A stretch of DNA of 26,220 nt from contig JAGAXP010000132.1 of NCBI GenBank assembly GCA_017940955.1, forward strand, positions 1-26,220, written 5' to 3'. Of the stretch, positions 14,111 through 23,427 are shown piece by piece. The position numbers and the translations under genes were made by a program. The notes under the pieces were generated by a model. That model saw nothing but the letters and a program-made list of their open reading frames with translations. It had not been told where the DNA came from and made no database searches. Within the stretch, counting starts at the first letter, position 1. Every line of letters begins with the position of its first letter. This DNA comes from Oribacterium sp. (lineage in GTDB: Bacteria; Bacillota_A; Clostridia; Lachnospirales; Lachnospiraceae).

Positions 14111-16070
14111 ATATTATGATTGAGACGCCAAAAGTATTTGCAGAGACGTCATCTGCGAGTAACTGTTGACTATGTTCCTTGACAACTGAATACAGTTCAT
14201 GAATTATGAAAAGTCCGATTTTTGTTGATTTTATACGGTTTTTACACCCTCTTCGTAGTATAATAGAGGTAACAAATCTACTATTATCTATGAGGTGTCC
14301 GGATGTCTTTTGTTCTGAATTCCTATCAGCAAATATCCCTTTTCGACAAGCTGGCTTTTCTCTCCCAAAGAAAACAGCAGATGCTGAGAAAATCATGGGC
14401 ACAGGCTTTTTCCAATCATATCTTCACACGGATCAATGAGCACATCTTTGCCCCATTGTACAGTGAGAAGAGGAATTCCAGACCAAACGCTCCGATCAAT
14501 GTACTTGTCGGTGCATTGGTCCTGAAGGATTTCACAAGTCTCACGGATGAAGAGATCACAGAGGCTTGCGAGTTTGATTTCCGGTATCAGTACGCACTTC
14601 ATACAACAAGTTTTGAAGACCAGCCGGTTAGTGGACGGACGCTGAGTCGTTTCCGTTCCAGGCTTGCCGCCTATGAACTGACCACGGGGGGAAGACCTGC
14701 TACATCAGTGCTTTGTTGAAATGGCTGACGACCTGCGGCAGTACATGGACATTTCTCCGGCCATCAAACGGATGGACAGCATGATGATCGAGTCCCACAT
14801 CCGGAAGATGGGCCGGCTGGAACTTTTGTATACCTGCCTTTCCAACCTCGTTAAGGAACTGCATCGGGATGGAAAGCTCGAACTTCTCGAAGGCCTTGAG
14901 CATTATGCGGATCCGAATGACCGGAACCGTGTGGTCTATCATGACCAGGACACCCCTCAGTCGGGACGTCTGCAGAAGATCATCGATGATGCCTGTGCCC
15001 TCCTTCCCAAATGTGGAGAAGACTATGCGGATTCCTAAGACTACCAGCTACTGGAAAGAGCTATCCAGGAGCAGACAAAGAAGGATGAGGGTGGTCGTAA
15101 CGTTCCAAATGGCAAAGGGGATGGTATGGATTTCTCGTCACTGCAAAACCCTTCAGACCCGGATGCAACGTATCGGAAGAAAGCCGGGAAAGAGCATCGG
15201 GGCTATGCGGCAAATATCACGGAAACCGTTGATGTGAACGGTCCTGTGGTCACCGATTACCAATACGATGTCAATACCCGCAGTGATGTTGACTTCCTTC
15301 AGGAGAGTATCAGAAAATCCAAAACAACGGATGACGTGACAGCCATCATTGCTGATGGAGCCTATGCAAGTGAAGATCTGGCAGCCCAGGCAGCCGGTAA
15401 GAACATTGGACTGATTACCACAGCCTTCGCGAAAGAAAGCCAAGAGAGATCCTTACACAGTTTGTTTTTTTCTGAAGATGGCCATACAGTAACGAAATGC
15501 CCGGAAGGACATACTCCAAAAAGCAGTTCCTATATCCGGCAGAGTGAATCGATCCGGGTTTCTTTCCCACGGTGCTGTTGCGAGAACTGTCTCCATCAAC
15601 AGGAATGCAATGCGAAGATAAAGATACGAACAGCACTCGTAATTCTGTCACTCGGCGTTTTAGCCCATACGGAAGAAGGGAAGAAGCTATCCGTCGAAAA
15701 GACGACGAGGCGATGAAGCTGATCGGGCAGATCCGGAACGGTGTCGAGACAATACCTTCCATACTTCGTCGAAAATACCGCGTGGACGATATGCCAGTCA
15801 GAGGAAAGCTGAAGACAAAAGTGTCCTTCGGCTTTAAGATGTTTGCCCTCAACTTCTCAAAGCTATGGCTCTACGAGAGAGGTCTCGAAAAATGCAGGCC
15901 GCTGCAACCGGAGAATGCATAAAACCGGAAGGAAAGGGGCAAAGCATGGTGGAGTCAATACCCCGATTTGGCATGAATCCAACTATGAACGGTATTCAGT
16001 TGTCAAGGAGCATACAGTTTATAGGTTCGCCGGGTCATAAACATTGACTTTTGGCGTCCTAATCATATTA
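14111..16070 (+). mobile_element. Broken IS1182-like element with inverted ends
   Basis: The outer ends match in inverted orientation over 24 bp with few mismatches: 14111-14134 and 16047-16070, both containing GACGCCAAAAGT. A second inner pair, 14173-14200 and 15985-16012, matches in 26 of 28 positions and contains CCTTGACAACTGAATAC. Between them lies a disrupted transposase gene. 15923-16725 holds no intact gene. Confidence 0.75.
14303..15922 (+). pseudogene. IS1182-family transposase pseudogene
   Basis: The reading frame begins MSFVLNSYQQISLFDKLAFL (ATG 14303, GAGG seven bases upstream) and shows the IS1182 features: NVLVGALVLKDFTSLTDEE, RTLSRFRSRL, then DVTAIIADGAYAS with a catalytic Asp, and a C-terminal GFKMFALNFSKLW. 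It is broken at three places. There is a frameshift in a run of six G near 14684-14689, an in-frame TAA at about 15036-15038, and another frameshift around 15600-15650. The N-terminal piece ends at 14719, and later pieces resume in shifted frames. No functional transposase can be made. Confidence 0.85.
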
Positions 16071-16233
16071 TTATCAGTTTATTAATATCGTTTAAAACAC
16101 ACCTACCTTAGCTAATACCCATTGGAACCATCTCCCTATTAAGTCAAGTGATTTTTCCTTGAAATCAAGGATTTTTCAACGTTATACCTCTGCTGAATGA
16201 GCCGGAAGGTAAACGTCAAACCATCCGCCCCAG

Positions 16234-16303
16234 TCAAAATAGTCCGAAATATTCAGATGGCTCTCACCACACTGGACAGGCGGCGCCACCCCGTAATATT
16301 CAG
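16234..16303 (-). repeat. IS21-type terminal repeats (remnant)
   Basis: Positions 16234-16256 are an exact 23-bp inverted copy of 23823-23845, the left end of the IS21 element at the right edge. The following bases (TGGCTCTCA, GGACAGG, then AATATTCAG ending near 16303) repeat the same motif set imperfectly. This is a leftover IS21 end whose body would lie toward lower coordinates. Confidence 0.7.
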
Positions 16304-16305
16304 AT

Positions 16306-16600
16306 CATCTTATTAATCTCGCCAAGAATCTCATTGTCAGGCGTTTTCGGAACTCCACTAGAAAGGACAGTGCAAACGGCGGTTTGGGATCAAACCTTGG
16401 CACGCCGATGAAATACGGGTAATGCGGGTTCTCTGAGATCTGTTCCACAAATCTGAGCGGTTTGTTCTGATGTCCCTATCCCGTTGGGAAAAAGTTTTGT
16501 GTAATGTTTCTCAATATCCTCTCACGGGATCAGATCTGCTTTTTCACCCAACGGTTTTCAGAATTCATCTTCAAACCGACCGGCTGATTAAAATCCGCAT
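16306..16600 (-). pseudogene. Degenerate IS5/IS1182-like transposase N-terminus
   Basis: On the minus strand, pieces in different frames read ADLIP-stop-EDIEKHYTKLFPNG and then EQISENPHYPYFIGVPRFDPKPPF and FLVEFRKRL. These match the N-terminal domain common to IS5/IS1182-type transposases (usually ...FIGLPGFQDEPPFDPS.. VHFRKRL). At least one stop and one frameshift are present and the catalytic part is missing. Confidence 0.65.
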
Positions 16601-16725
16601 GACCGAGTTGAGGGAGTCATTTTAATCTGTACACAGAATTCTCCTTTGGGAAGTACAAGATTTCTGACCGGAATTACTTGTTAACTATAAGCTTTTCAAA
16701 GAACAACTATCTTGTTGAGCAGACA

Positions 16726-17469
16726 CTATTTAAGCGCTTTTCTTTTAAAGAGCACTAATGCTAATAAATTAAAAGTTATGACAAGCACTAACCCTGACAA
16801 TATCTGCGGTCCAGCTGTGATAGATGCTTTTTTAGAAATCAAATCCCTAACTTGTTGAATAGGCATCATCTTCAGTATTTTTATACTGTCAAACCATCCT
16901 GCCGGATTTCCATAAGCAACTATAAGCCCAGACAGTAACGCAATTAGGCCATTGATAGCAGTTGATTTTAAAATATCTCCGCATAAAATAACTATAAAAA
17001 TCACAAAAGAGAGAATTGCACTGTATTGAATAAACATCACTAACACATTTAGTAGAATATGACTAAATGCCACATATAAATTTCCAGAAATTCCTAATGC
17101 ACTTATCATACACAACATTCCAAGAATTGGATAAATCAACAACAAAGAACAAAATACAACATCGTATACCAGAAATTTACTAAAATAAATCGCATATCTA
17201 CTTTGCCCTGCGAACACCTCATTGTCAATCGTTCTATAAGCAAAATTACTTCCTACGACAACCGAAAATACTACCGATAAAAATATAATCCAAATAACCG
17301 AATCATACACCATGGAATCGAAAATCCCAACAGCATCCTGTCTATAAGTCAGATCATAAACATAACTTTTTGCGCTGAATAGTGCCGCAAAACATATGCA
17401 TGCAAAGGATAGCCATAAAAGAATATTTCTGCCTAATATATATTTTTCCTTTTTAATTAGCAATTGCAT
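16726..17469 (-). CDS. ABC-2-type permease 2 of the peptide locus
   Basis: 247 residues with about six membrane segments and a short basic N-terminus (MQLLIKKEKYILGRN). No enzyme motif is seen. It is the last gene of the leftward peptide operon, 27 bp after the first permease, with GAGG eight bases before ATG. With the ATPase encoded at 18271 and the first permease it should form an exporter or self-immunity pump. Composition is AT-rich like its partners. YydJ-type or lantibiotic-immunity (EG-type) permeases are the closest analogues by size and layout. Confidence 0.75.
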   Translation of the reverse strand: MQLLIKKEKYILGRNILLWLSFACICFAALFSAKSYVYDLTYRQDAVGIFDSMVYDSVIWIIFLSVVFSVVVGSNFAYRTIDNEVFAGQSRYAIYFSKFLVYDVVFCSLLLIYPILGMLCMISALGISGNLYVAFSHILLNVLVMFIQYSAILSFVIFIVILCGDILKSTAINGLIALLSGLIVAYGNPAGWFDSIKILKMMPIQQVRDLISKKASITAGPQILSGLVLVITFNLLALVLFKRKALK

Positions 17470-17496
17470 TTTAGTTTCCTCTTAAATATATGTCCT

Positions 17497-18195
17497 TCAT
17501 TTTAGTTCACAAGGTTCAAACCTTCTGTGAATAATTGCCATAGAGCAAACTATGATAAGTACGCTAACAAAGATTGGTTCAATCCGCGACGGTACTTGCA
17601 TTAACAAAAGCCTCATTTGCCCTATCGGAAGGAAATGCGCAACAGTCATTGCATATTTACTATTCAGCACATAAATGCTGACAAAATAAAACAGCAACGA
17701 CATCATAAGATTTTTCCCTATTTCTTGAGCCACAAAAGCAATCATAAACGAAATCGTACACATCGAAGCGCTCAGAAGTAAATACAAAACTAACTGAATA
17801 ATATTCTCACCTTCTAAACCGCCTTCATATTTAAAAACAAATTTTCCAATCATCGTATTAATTATGACCGGAACTATATTAAGTACTTCAGCAAAGATTA
17901 TATATCCTGCATACTTACAATAAACTAGTTGTCTTCTTCCAATGCCCGTTGCCAATTCTCGCGAAATAATCAATTGCTTAAATTCTTGTCCAAAATTTAT
18001 AGCGCAAAATATATAGGAGATAATTAGAGTAATAGGTACATTGTATAATGAGATTTTAAAAATGCCTTGGACATTATTTAAATTTTGATCTCCAAAAGCA
18101 AGTACCATCGATAGCAGAATCGACACGCCTACATATAGCCAATTTATGCGCAAGTGCATATACTTGTATAATTCAGCCCTTAACATAGTATTCAC
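17497..18195 (-). CDS. ABC-2-type permease 1 of the peptide locus
   Basis: 232 residues, about six membrane segments, beginning LRAELYKYMHLRINWLYVGVS, typical of ABC-2 permeases in bacteriocin immunity systems. The start is uncertain: GTG at 18195 lies only 3 bp after AAGGA, and ATG at 18186 lies 12 bp after it. The preceding ATPase gene ends 75 bp upstream. The pair of permeases suggests a heterodimeric channel. Confidence 0.75.
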   Translation of the reverse strand: MNTMLRAELYKYMHLRINWLYVGVSILLSMVLAFGDQNLNNVQGIFKISLYNVPITLIISYIFCAINFGQEFKQLIISRELATGIGRRQLVYCKYAGYIIFAEVLNIVPVIINTMIGKFVFKYEGGLEGENIIQLVLYLLLSASMCTISFMIAFVAQEIGKNLMMSLLFYFVSIYVLNSKYAMTVAHFLPIGQMRLLLMQVPSRIEPIFVSVLIIVCSMAIIHRRFEPCELK

Positions 18196-18270
18196 ACTTC
18201 CTTCGTTTTCATCTGTCCATACACCAAGTGCCAGTCAAATCCACATACATGGTCATACCCTACGGCCCCT

Positions 18271-19173
18271 TCACTTACCAAGTTTTCCAAGAAAATATTC
18301 ATCCAGCTGCATATTTTTTTCGCCAAACTCCATAATAGAAATGCCTTTCCTATTCAGTTCTGTACCAATTTTGTTAATGTCCATATCATGTTTTTTTACA
18401 AACACGAGCCTATTCTCCATTGATTTATAATCTAACTCAGGATATAGCTCCTCCATAACTATCAGTGCCCGTTTATTATCCGATGTCTTTATTATAATTT
18501 TTTTTTCTAGTTTGCACTCTAGTTCTTCTCGACCTTCTTGTTCTATAATATGACCAGAATCCATTAATACAAAATCAGAAACTACATTCATTAGTTCGGG
18601 CAAAATATGGCTTGATAAAATTATTGTAGTTCCATTAGATTGTAAATCTCTCAAAAGATTCCTTACCTTAACGATTCCCTCTGGATCCAGCCCATTAATA
18701 GGCTCATCCAGAACAAGAAGTCTTGGATGTCCAACTAAAGCCATTGCTATCCCTAGCCTCTGCTTCATACCCATAGAAAAATCATGAGTTTTTTTATTAT
18801 TTGTTTCAAGATTAACCAGTTGCAATAACCTGACGCGTTCCTCCTTACTATCATAGCCTTTTAACAACTGTTGAATTTTCATATTTTGTTCCGCTGTTAG
18901 CCCAGGGTACAACGCAGGATTTTCTATTAGAAAGCCAACTTCTTTGCGCGCTTTTTCTATATACTTTGGAACTTTATTCCCAAGCAAAGACAGGCTGCCT
19001 CTTGTCGGTAGCGTTAATCCTGCAATTATTCTCATTAACGTTGTTTTTCCCGCACCATTCTGGCCTATCAAACCATAGATGCGGCCTTCTTCAAAAGAAA
19101 GGGTCACATCATTTAACACATTTTTATTTTTAAACGATTTAGAAACGTGATTAAATTCCACCATTTCTTTCAT
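18271..19173 (-). CDS. ABC transporter ATP-binding protein of the peptide locus
   Basis: 300 residues. Walker A GQNGAGKTT (37-45), signature FSMGMKQRL (132-140), Walker B LLVLDEP (152-158) and H-loop SSH (187-189) are all present. The type is that of BcrA/YydI-like ATPases paired with ABC-2 permeases. A C-terminal regulatory extension follows (about 215-300). It powers export of the peptide product or protection against it. The gene overlaps the protease gene by 23 bp. AAGGAG lies eight bases before ATG at 19173. Confidence 0.9.
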   Translation of the reverse strand: MKEMVEFNHVSKSFKNKNVLNDVTLSFEEGRIYGLIGQNGAGKTTLMRIIAGLTLPTRGSLSLLGNKVPKYIEKARKEVGFLIENPALYPGLTAEQNMKIQQLLKGYDSKEERVRLLQLVNLETNNKKTHDFSMGMKQRLGIAMALVGHPRLLVLDEPINGLDPEGIVKVRNLLRDLQSNGTTIILSSHILPELMNVVSDFVLMDSGHIIEQEGREELECKLEKKIIIKTSDNKRALIVMEELYPELDYKSMENRLVFVKKHDMDINKIGTELNRKGISIMEFGEKNMQLDEYFLGKLGK

Positions 19174-20338
19174 TATTCCTGCTCCTTCTATGCGCGTTTA
19201 TTTGTGCAATCATAACAACGCAAAGTACAACTATATACATCCATACTTCTTTCACTCCAGCAGCAAAGCTATGTGTCCGCTTATACGCTATCCCAAAATT
19301 AAATATTGATTGTACAAACGGAAGTATTATAAGATAACATGACGCTACTATTGATAAGGCCAGATAAACAATATAAATCAAACTTTTTTTGGACGTTTTC
19401 TTCATCTCATTTAGATGAAATGCTTTTCTTCTCAAGTTTGGAATTTTCAGAAAAGTAGACATCAAAAAATACCCGTCAAGTGGTAAAAAAGGTATGAAAT
19501 TTGTAATTATTAATCCTAAGTTTGTATAAGCGAGCAACATAAATAAATTATGCACTGTCCCTACACAAAACATCTGTAAACTTGTAGATACTGAAAATAT
19601 TAATAAATTCATTAATATTCCCGCGCTCCAGACCTCTAAGCGCCTTTTTCGAGGAAGTGTATAAATTCCAGGGATTATGATATATGCCATTGGCGTCAGA
19701 TATAGGTACAAGGAAATATCCATCTCTCTTGGCGTTAATCCACATCCCTTTGCAATCGCTGCGTGGGCATACTCATGAAGAATGACACTCATTGTTGTTA
19801 GTGCCATTGAAATTATGAGGCTTATCATTGAAGAATTCACTGTTTTATATATATTGAAAACCAATAACCCTTTTAACACTTTTGGCAATGCTGGTATAGC
19901 GATTATAATTGATATTAAGCAAATCGCAAAAAACATTAAATTTACAAATTCTGGATATATAAAAAATTTTTGTACCTTCCTTAGATTAATCGAGGCTAAC
20001 CTAATGCCGTATTTATCAAATTCATTTTCCTCAATTTCGCCCTTCTTCTCTCCGTCTTGTTGTACTAACAGTCCAGCAGATGATAATATTTCGTATAACT
20101 GTTTGGCATTTATAGAAATATGGAAAGTTCTTTTTGCTTCTTCCTCAATTTCTTCAATTGTATGTTCTCCGTCAAAAAAACTAATTGCTTGTATAATTGG
20201 AGTCTTTTGTGATTCAGTAACCTTGATATATCGGTCAAGTTCAATGCTCCCAACGCAATAAATATCTTCTTTTTGAGGGTCTTTATATTTGAACAGCAAA
20301 TATCCCTCGATTCCGTTCACCGCTTTTGGTTTTTCCAT
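19151..20338 (-). CDS. M50-family membrane metalloprotease of the peptide locus
   Basis: 395 residues. The cytoplasmic N-terminal 95 residues look like a PqqD/RRE-type winged helix, able to bind a leader peptide (QAISFFDGEHTIEEIEEEA is its core). Multiple membrane helices follow. The site-2 protease motifs are the zinc motif HEYAH (188-192) and NFIPFLPLDG (280-289), whose Asp is the third ligand. It probably removes the leader of the modified peptide, as proposed for YydH. It starts 3 bp after the radical SAM gene ends and overlaps the ATPase gene by 23 bp, so it is translationally coupled on both sides. Confidence 0.85.
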   Translation of the reverse strand: MEKPKAVNGIEGYLLFKYKDPQKEDIYCVGSIELDRYIKVTESQKTPIIQAISFFDGEHTIEEIEEEAKRTFHISINAKQLYEILSSAGLLVQQDGEKKGEIEENEFDKYGIRLASINLRKVQKFFIYPEFVNLMFFAICLISIIIAIPALPKVLKGLLVFNIYKTVNSSMISLIISMALTTMSVILHEYAHAAIAKGCGLTPREMDISLYLYLTPMAYIIIPGIYTLPRKRRLEVWSAGILMNLLIFSVSTSLQMFCVGTVHNLFMLLAYTNLGLIITNFIPFLPLDGYFLMSTFLKIPNLRRKAFHLNEMKKTSKKSLIYIVYLALSIVASCYLIILPFVQSIFNFGIAYKRTHSFAAGVKEVWMYIVVLCVVMIAQINAHRRSRNNERNGGI

Positions 20339-20341
20339 AAC

Positions 20342-21664
20342 TCAACGTTTTCCTTGTTGTTTTATAAGTGACAATATTATAGTCTCCGTAAGGTCTTTAA
20401 GAAAATCACAATCTTTTTTAGAACATAAAAAGGCATCTCCTGTATTTATAAAATTATTGCCCATACATCCATGACATAGGTATTTATTAAAACAGTTTTT
20501 ACACTGCGTAGACTCAAAACGATTGTACTGCTCAAACTTCTTCAATTGATCTTTCATATTGTCCCAAAATGTTGGGCTCGCATCAAAAACGTTTCCAACT
20601 TTGAACTCCTGAATGTCCGTAAACATAAAGCACGGGTAGATATCTCCGTTGGTAGATATAGAGAATACAGATAAACCAGCCTCACAAATATGAGGGGATG
20701 TTTTCCTGTAAAAAAGATTTTGGATTATACTGTTTGCAAGCATGAAGCATTCTTGATCTTCTAGTATCATTTTAGGAAGCGCCTCTATAAAGGATTTTCT
20801 GCTGTACAGTGTACACGGCATCTCCCCACTTGATGCTACTGGTACAATATGAATGTTCTCAAACGCATATCTTTCTTTTAGATACTTCCATGTTTTATAT
20901 ACGCTCATATTTTCATCTTCATGAAATTGTGTATATGTCACTTCCGCGCTTTTAGGCTCTGATGTAAATTTAATCAATTTATCAATGTTCTTCTCTAAAA
21001 TATCACCAACTCCGTGACCATTTCTTGCAATACGGGTCTTATCATTAATAGCCTGATTTCCATCAATACTAACAGTTAAATGGATCTTGTATTTATTGAC
21101 ATCACAAATAAACCTATCATCTGCACGCATACCATTTGTTGTCATACATAGCTTTGGGCGTTTGGGATCATCATCTGAAAAATTATTATTCAAATAGTCT
21201 CCAACTAATTCCACGGCATGGAGGTTTAGTGTCGGTTCTCCACCAAATAGCTGTATATTTGAAATATAATCGTAATGATTAAAAAACAGATGTAATGAAG
21301 TGATGAGTGTATTATCATCTATTATATTCCGTTCCGACCTATATTTTCCACCATTTGCGTAACAATACACACAGTTAAGGTTACAGTCATTTGTAATATT
21401 TATTGTAAGCTTATATAAGCTCTGGAAAGGCGCTTCTTTAACCTCTGGCACGATTCTATCGGTCAATAAGCTAATTAATCCATTGAGCATTTCGTTATCA
21501 ATATTGTATTTTGAAAGTAAATTTTCCCTAGTTTCACCAGAAATAAGTTCTGTAACTAGATCAATGGTATTATCATTTATTTCAAAAAATCTAAATGAGT
21601 TCGGTAGAAATAGTGCATCGCAAGTCTCTGATTTAATTATATGTGCATCAAATGTTTTCTTCAT
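20342..21664 (-). CDS. Radical SAM/SPASM peptide-modifying enzyme
   Basis: 440 residues. An N-terminal RRE-like region (about 15-75: FRFFEINDNTIDLVTEL, then GLISLL) would bind the precursor leader. The radical SAM core has CNLNCVYC (94-101) binding the catalytic 4Fe-4S cluster and FGGEP (140-144) for SAM. A C-terminal SPASM region has cysteines 327, 345, 388, 391, 397, 400, 414 and 419, enough for two auxiliary clusters. Such enzymes make thioether, C-C or epimer modifications in RiPPs. The substrate is probably the peptide encoded at 23428-23547. No clear ribosome site precedes ATG 21664, and a reading frame from upstream ends at an overlapping ATGA, which suggests a lost upstream partner. 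Confidence 0.9.
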   Translation of the reverse strand: MKKTFDAHIIKSETCDALFLPNSFRFFEINDNTIDLVTELISGETRENLLSKYNIDNEMLNGLISLLTDRIVPEVKEAPFQSLYKLTINITNDCNLNCVYCYANGGKYRSERNIIDDNTLITSLHLFFNHYDYISNIQLFGGEPTLNLHAVELVGDYLNNNFSDDDPKRPKLCMTTNGMRADDRFICDVNKYKIHLTVSIDGNQAINDKTRIARNGHGVGDILEKNIDKLIKFTSEPKSAEVTYTQFHEDENMSVYKTWKYLKERYAFENIHIVPVASSGEMPCTLYSRKSFIEALPKMILEDQECFMLANSIIQNLFYRKTSPHICEAGLSVFSISTNGDIYPCFMFTDIQEFKVGNVFDASPTFWDNMKDQLKKFEQYNRFESTQCKNCFNKYLCHGCMGNNFINTGDAFLCSKKDCDFLKDLTETIILSLIKQQGKR

Positions 21665-21753
21665 ATATTTTTTTCTCTATACTTTCTTATTGAAATTCCA
21701 CAGAAGATGCCTATTTTAGGTTCTTTCTGAAACAACTACGGTCCTTCAACATA

Positions 21754-21937
21754 CAAATCTATGAGCGAAAAGTACTTCTTTTCCAGCTGAAAAGACATAA
21801 AATGTCATTGCTTTTGAGTATGATTCGCCTCCCATCCATCCTATGGTCGCTAACCTCTCATGTCTAACTGGATCATCCGTGTTTGTCATTTCTGAGTCCT
21901 CAATTCCTTCATCCAGCCTACCTGTAGTAGGATACCA
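21754..21937 (-). ncRNA. Orphan IS110-type 3' region (bridge-RNA-like)
   Basis: On the minus strand this region shares conserved blocks in the same order with 25530-25736 behind the intact IS110 transposase: GAAGGAATT, the 15-mer GTTAGACATGAGAGG (21868-21854), CCATAG, GAATC/GATTC neighbourhoods and CTTTTCGCxCATA. The intervals differ. IS110/IS1111 elements encode a bridge RNA with a conserved scaffold and variable guide loops, and IS1111-type elements keep it behind the transposase. No transposase gene accompanies this copy. Confidence 0.5.
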
Positions 21938-21983
21938 CCCACTCTATACTCTTTATCTCTGTCGGGCGAAGTTTTGCATTTTT

Positions 21984-22131
21984 TCAGAATTCGTTGATAC
22001 CTCCTGACTCAAGTTTTATGATATCTCCGGAAGGCGGCGCGTGTTCCAGCCCCATCGTCACACTTGCCGCATCAAAAACCTTATACCCCAGATACTCCGG
22101 GAAATGTTTCTTTTTATATTGACATTATTTC
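21984..22131 (-). other. Unassigned open frame remnant
   Basis: Between two stops the minus strand reads a 48-codon frame that includes FPEYLGYKVFDAASVTMG and ends LESGGINEF. It has no start codon with a ribosome site and no family that I recognise. It lies between the IS30 relic and the orphan IS110 3' region and may be the tail of a destroyed gene of either element. The rest of 21665-22244 is otherwise gene-free. Confidence 0.2.
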
Positions 22132-22244
22132 TTAACACCGGTTGTACAGCCAACTTGGGCATCTGAAATAAAACAAAATCCATGGCACGGTCTTTGGTAG
22201 AATGTAAATCGTCAAACCTACATCTACTAAGGAAAACCGCCACC

Positions 22245-23287
22245 ATGGACTGCTCTCATTCTACCATGACTGCCCATATAAAAGGAAAACATCTTTCGTA
22301 TGAGGAAAGAGTGCTTATTCAGATCCGTCTTAAAGACCACTATTCCATCCGGACAATTGCCCGCGAGACCGGCTGCTCACCGGGCACTGTACCGAATGAA
22401 ATAGCACGTGGCCCAGTATCGATGTATCACGGCCACGTGACCCGTTACAAAGCATCTGCCGGGCAGGAAGCTTACGAAATCAACAGGAAGTGTTCCTGCA
22501 GGCATTATGACTTTTTAAGCAAGTCATCGTTTCTGGACTATGTCTTCCAACATTTCACGGAAGACAGCTGGTCGCTGGATGCCTGAGCCGAACGGGCTGT
22601 CCTGAATGGTAAATTCAGCAAAGTATGTACCAGAACGCTGTACCGATATGTTGATTATGGCTTCTTCGGGATCAGAATCCATAATCTTCCTGAAAAGCTG
22701 AAGCATAAGCCCCAAAATCACAGATCCCGTATTAACAAGAAAAAGCTGGGCCGCAGCATTGAGGAACAATCAAATGAGATCGAATCCCGCAGGGAATTCG
22801 GACATTGGGAGTGCGATCTCGTTCTTGGAGCGAAGACCCGTGATGATCAGGTACTGCTTACACTTGCTGAACGGAAAAGCTGTGAGTTTCTGATGATCCC
22901 AATCGCCGACAAAACATCCGAGTGCGTCATGAAGGCGATGAAGCAACTTTAGAAAACTTACAGCAAACACTTCGTGAAGTGTTCAAGACCATAACGACCG
23001 ATGAGGGATCAAAATTCGCTAACCTTGCAGATCTAGAAAAGGTCGCCGATACACTTGTCTACTATGCTCATCCTTATACATCGTGTGATAAGGCGACCGT
23101 AGAACGGCATAACGGCCTGATTAGAAGGTTCATTCCCAAAGGAAAGCGAATTGATGATTTTACCAGCCACCAGATCTCCGATATTGAGGTCTGGTGTAAC
23201 TGTTTTCCGAGAAGACTTCTGGGGTACAGGACTCCGGATGAAATCTTCGAGAAGGAAATCGACCGAATCTACCAGGCTGCTATCTAG
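22245..23287 (+). pseudogene. IS30-family transposase pseudogene
   Basis: The frame starts near MDCSHSTMTAHIKGKHLSYE and shows an IS30 HTH (SIRTIARETGCSPGTVPNEI), then EFGHWECDLVLG with the first catalytic Asp, TTDEGSKFANL with the second, and DKATVERHNGLIRRFIPKG with the Glu. It is broken by an in-frame TGA at 22584-22586 and a frameshift near 22945-22955. It differs from the cysteine-rich IS30 at 12419. The relic sits between the precursor peptide gene and the radical SAM gene on the opposite strand and therefore splits the peptide locus. CCAACTTG occurs near both outer ends (about 22152 and 23300) but in the same orientation, so the borders are not resolved. Confidence 0.8.
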
Positions 23288-23370
23288 TGGAGGGTGTCCA
23301 ACTTGTTATTGCAATTTACGACATTGTTTCTGAATTACAGAAGGCCCAAACACCTAGGTCATATCTCCTA

Positions 23371-23421
23371 AAACAAAAACGAGAGCCTCCCTCCACATCA
23401 GGGTAGTAGAGGAAGGCTCTC
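23371..23421 (-). terminator. Strong Rho-independent terminator after the precursor gene
   Basis: On the minus strand GAGAGCCTTCCTC (23421-23409) pairs with GAGGGAGGCTCTC (23393-23381) with one mismatch, and GTTTTTGTTTT follows. It begins 7 bp after the stop of the peptide gene. RiPP operons often place a terminator here so that precursor mRNA exceeds enzyme mRNA. Confidence 0.9.
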
Positions 23422-23427
23422 ATTCAC

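Noticed and set aside
21750..21890. A 47-codon minus-strand frame starting MTNTDDPVRHERLATIGW just upstream of the radical SAM gene, considered as the precursor peptide
   Set aside because: The same nucleotide blocks occur in the noncoding 3' region of the intact IS110 at 25530-25736, so the frame lies in an IS110-derived RNA region. The peptide at 23428-23547 is a far better precursor.
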